Positions 47,505 to 47,511 of a stretch of 47,511 nt of DNA are shown in pieces; within the stretch, counting starts at the first letter, position 1; every line of letters begins with the position of its first letter. The stretch lies in assembly GCA_002816705.1 (NCBI GenBank), contig MUCK01000047.1:1-47511 (forward strand), given 5' to 3'. Under the pieces are notes generated by a model. It was not told the origin of the DNA. It ran no database searches and saw nothing but the letters and a program-made list of their open reading frames with translations. Position numbers and translations under genes: made by a program. The stretch comes from SAR202 cluster bacterium Casp-Chloro-G4. Its GTDB lineage: Bacteria; Chloroflexota; Dehalococcoidia; Lucifugimonadales; JADFKI01.

Positions 47505-47511
47505 TTGGACA

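Overview
The window reads as chromosomal DNA of a bacterium, most likely a Chloroflexota (Dehalococcoidia or SAR202-like) lineage. This is inferred from gene content: CaiB/BaiF CoA-transferase, ThDP lyase, HpcH aldolase, VOC and LLM enzymes beside HspR, DUF951, DUF1385, GerW-like and bifunctional-nuclease genes. No rRNA or other phylogenetic marker RNA is present, so the placement is not proven. I see no tRNA, CRISPR array, insertion sequence or phage gene. Nearly all of the sequence is occupied by about 50 protein genes in short operons on both strands.

Layout. 1-8.5 kb is a patchwork of catabolic and house-cleaning genes: a CoA-transferase plus ThDP lyase pair, a phosphoesterase plus HpcH/HpaI aldolase pair, HIT, a Yip1-like membrane protein with RidA, VOC, an unrecognised 355-aa protein and an SRPBCC protein. 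8.5-14.7 kb is a tryptophan operon, trpS-trpE-trpG-trpD-trpC-trpF, read on the minus strand from a strong promoter through a T-box leader with a UGG specifier. trpA and trpB are absent. 14.7-17.4 kb holds a 4-OT-like tautomerase, a GerW-like protein, coaBC and coaX (CoA synthesis). 17.7-22.3 kb has an NYN-LOTUS putative nuclease, a formate/nitrite channel, an LLM oxidoreductase and glutamate dehydrogenase. 22.7-25.2 kb holds a DUF4097 lipoprotein and a trehalose-6-phosphate synthase.

25.2-25.9 kb is the largest gene-free stretch. It contains a promoter, about 215 nt of predicted structured RNA and an intrinsic terminator, ahead of a MoeB/ThiF-type gene. 26.8-27.9 kb is an AT-richer pair of unrecognised ORFs. 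28.0-29.8 kb is a heat-shock cluster: hspR and dnaJ/cbpA on the minus strand, divergent from hsp20.

30.0-34.0 kb is pduO-hisH-hisA-hisF-hisIE. Its hisA is fused in frame to a class I SAM-dependent methyltransferase. 34.0-41.1 kb is DUF1385 and then a long minus-strand information-processing operon, nusA-rnpM(ylxR)-infB-rbfA-truB-rplU-rpmA-rpmE. The nusA leader has a promoter followed at once by an intrinsic terminator, which suggests attenuation. 41.4-44.0 kb is the molybdate transporter modABC. The last 3.5 kb has an endonuclease III-like protein without the usual lysine, sfsA, pyrF, DUF951 and a DUF151 nuclease.

The observations most worth following are the HisA-methyltransferase fusion with its internal ribosome-binding site, the unidentified structured RNA at 25.56-25.77 kb, the nusA leader terminator, and a recurrent TGCTAAAAT -10 motif placed so close to start codons that at least two genes should give leaderless mRNAs.
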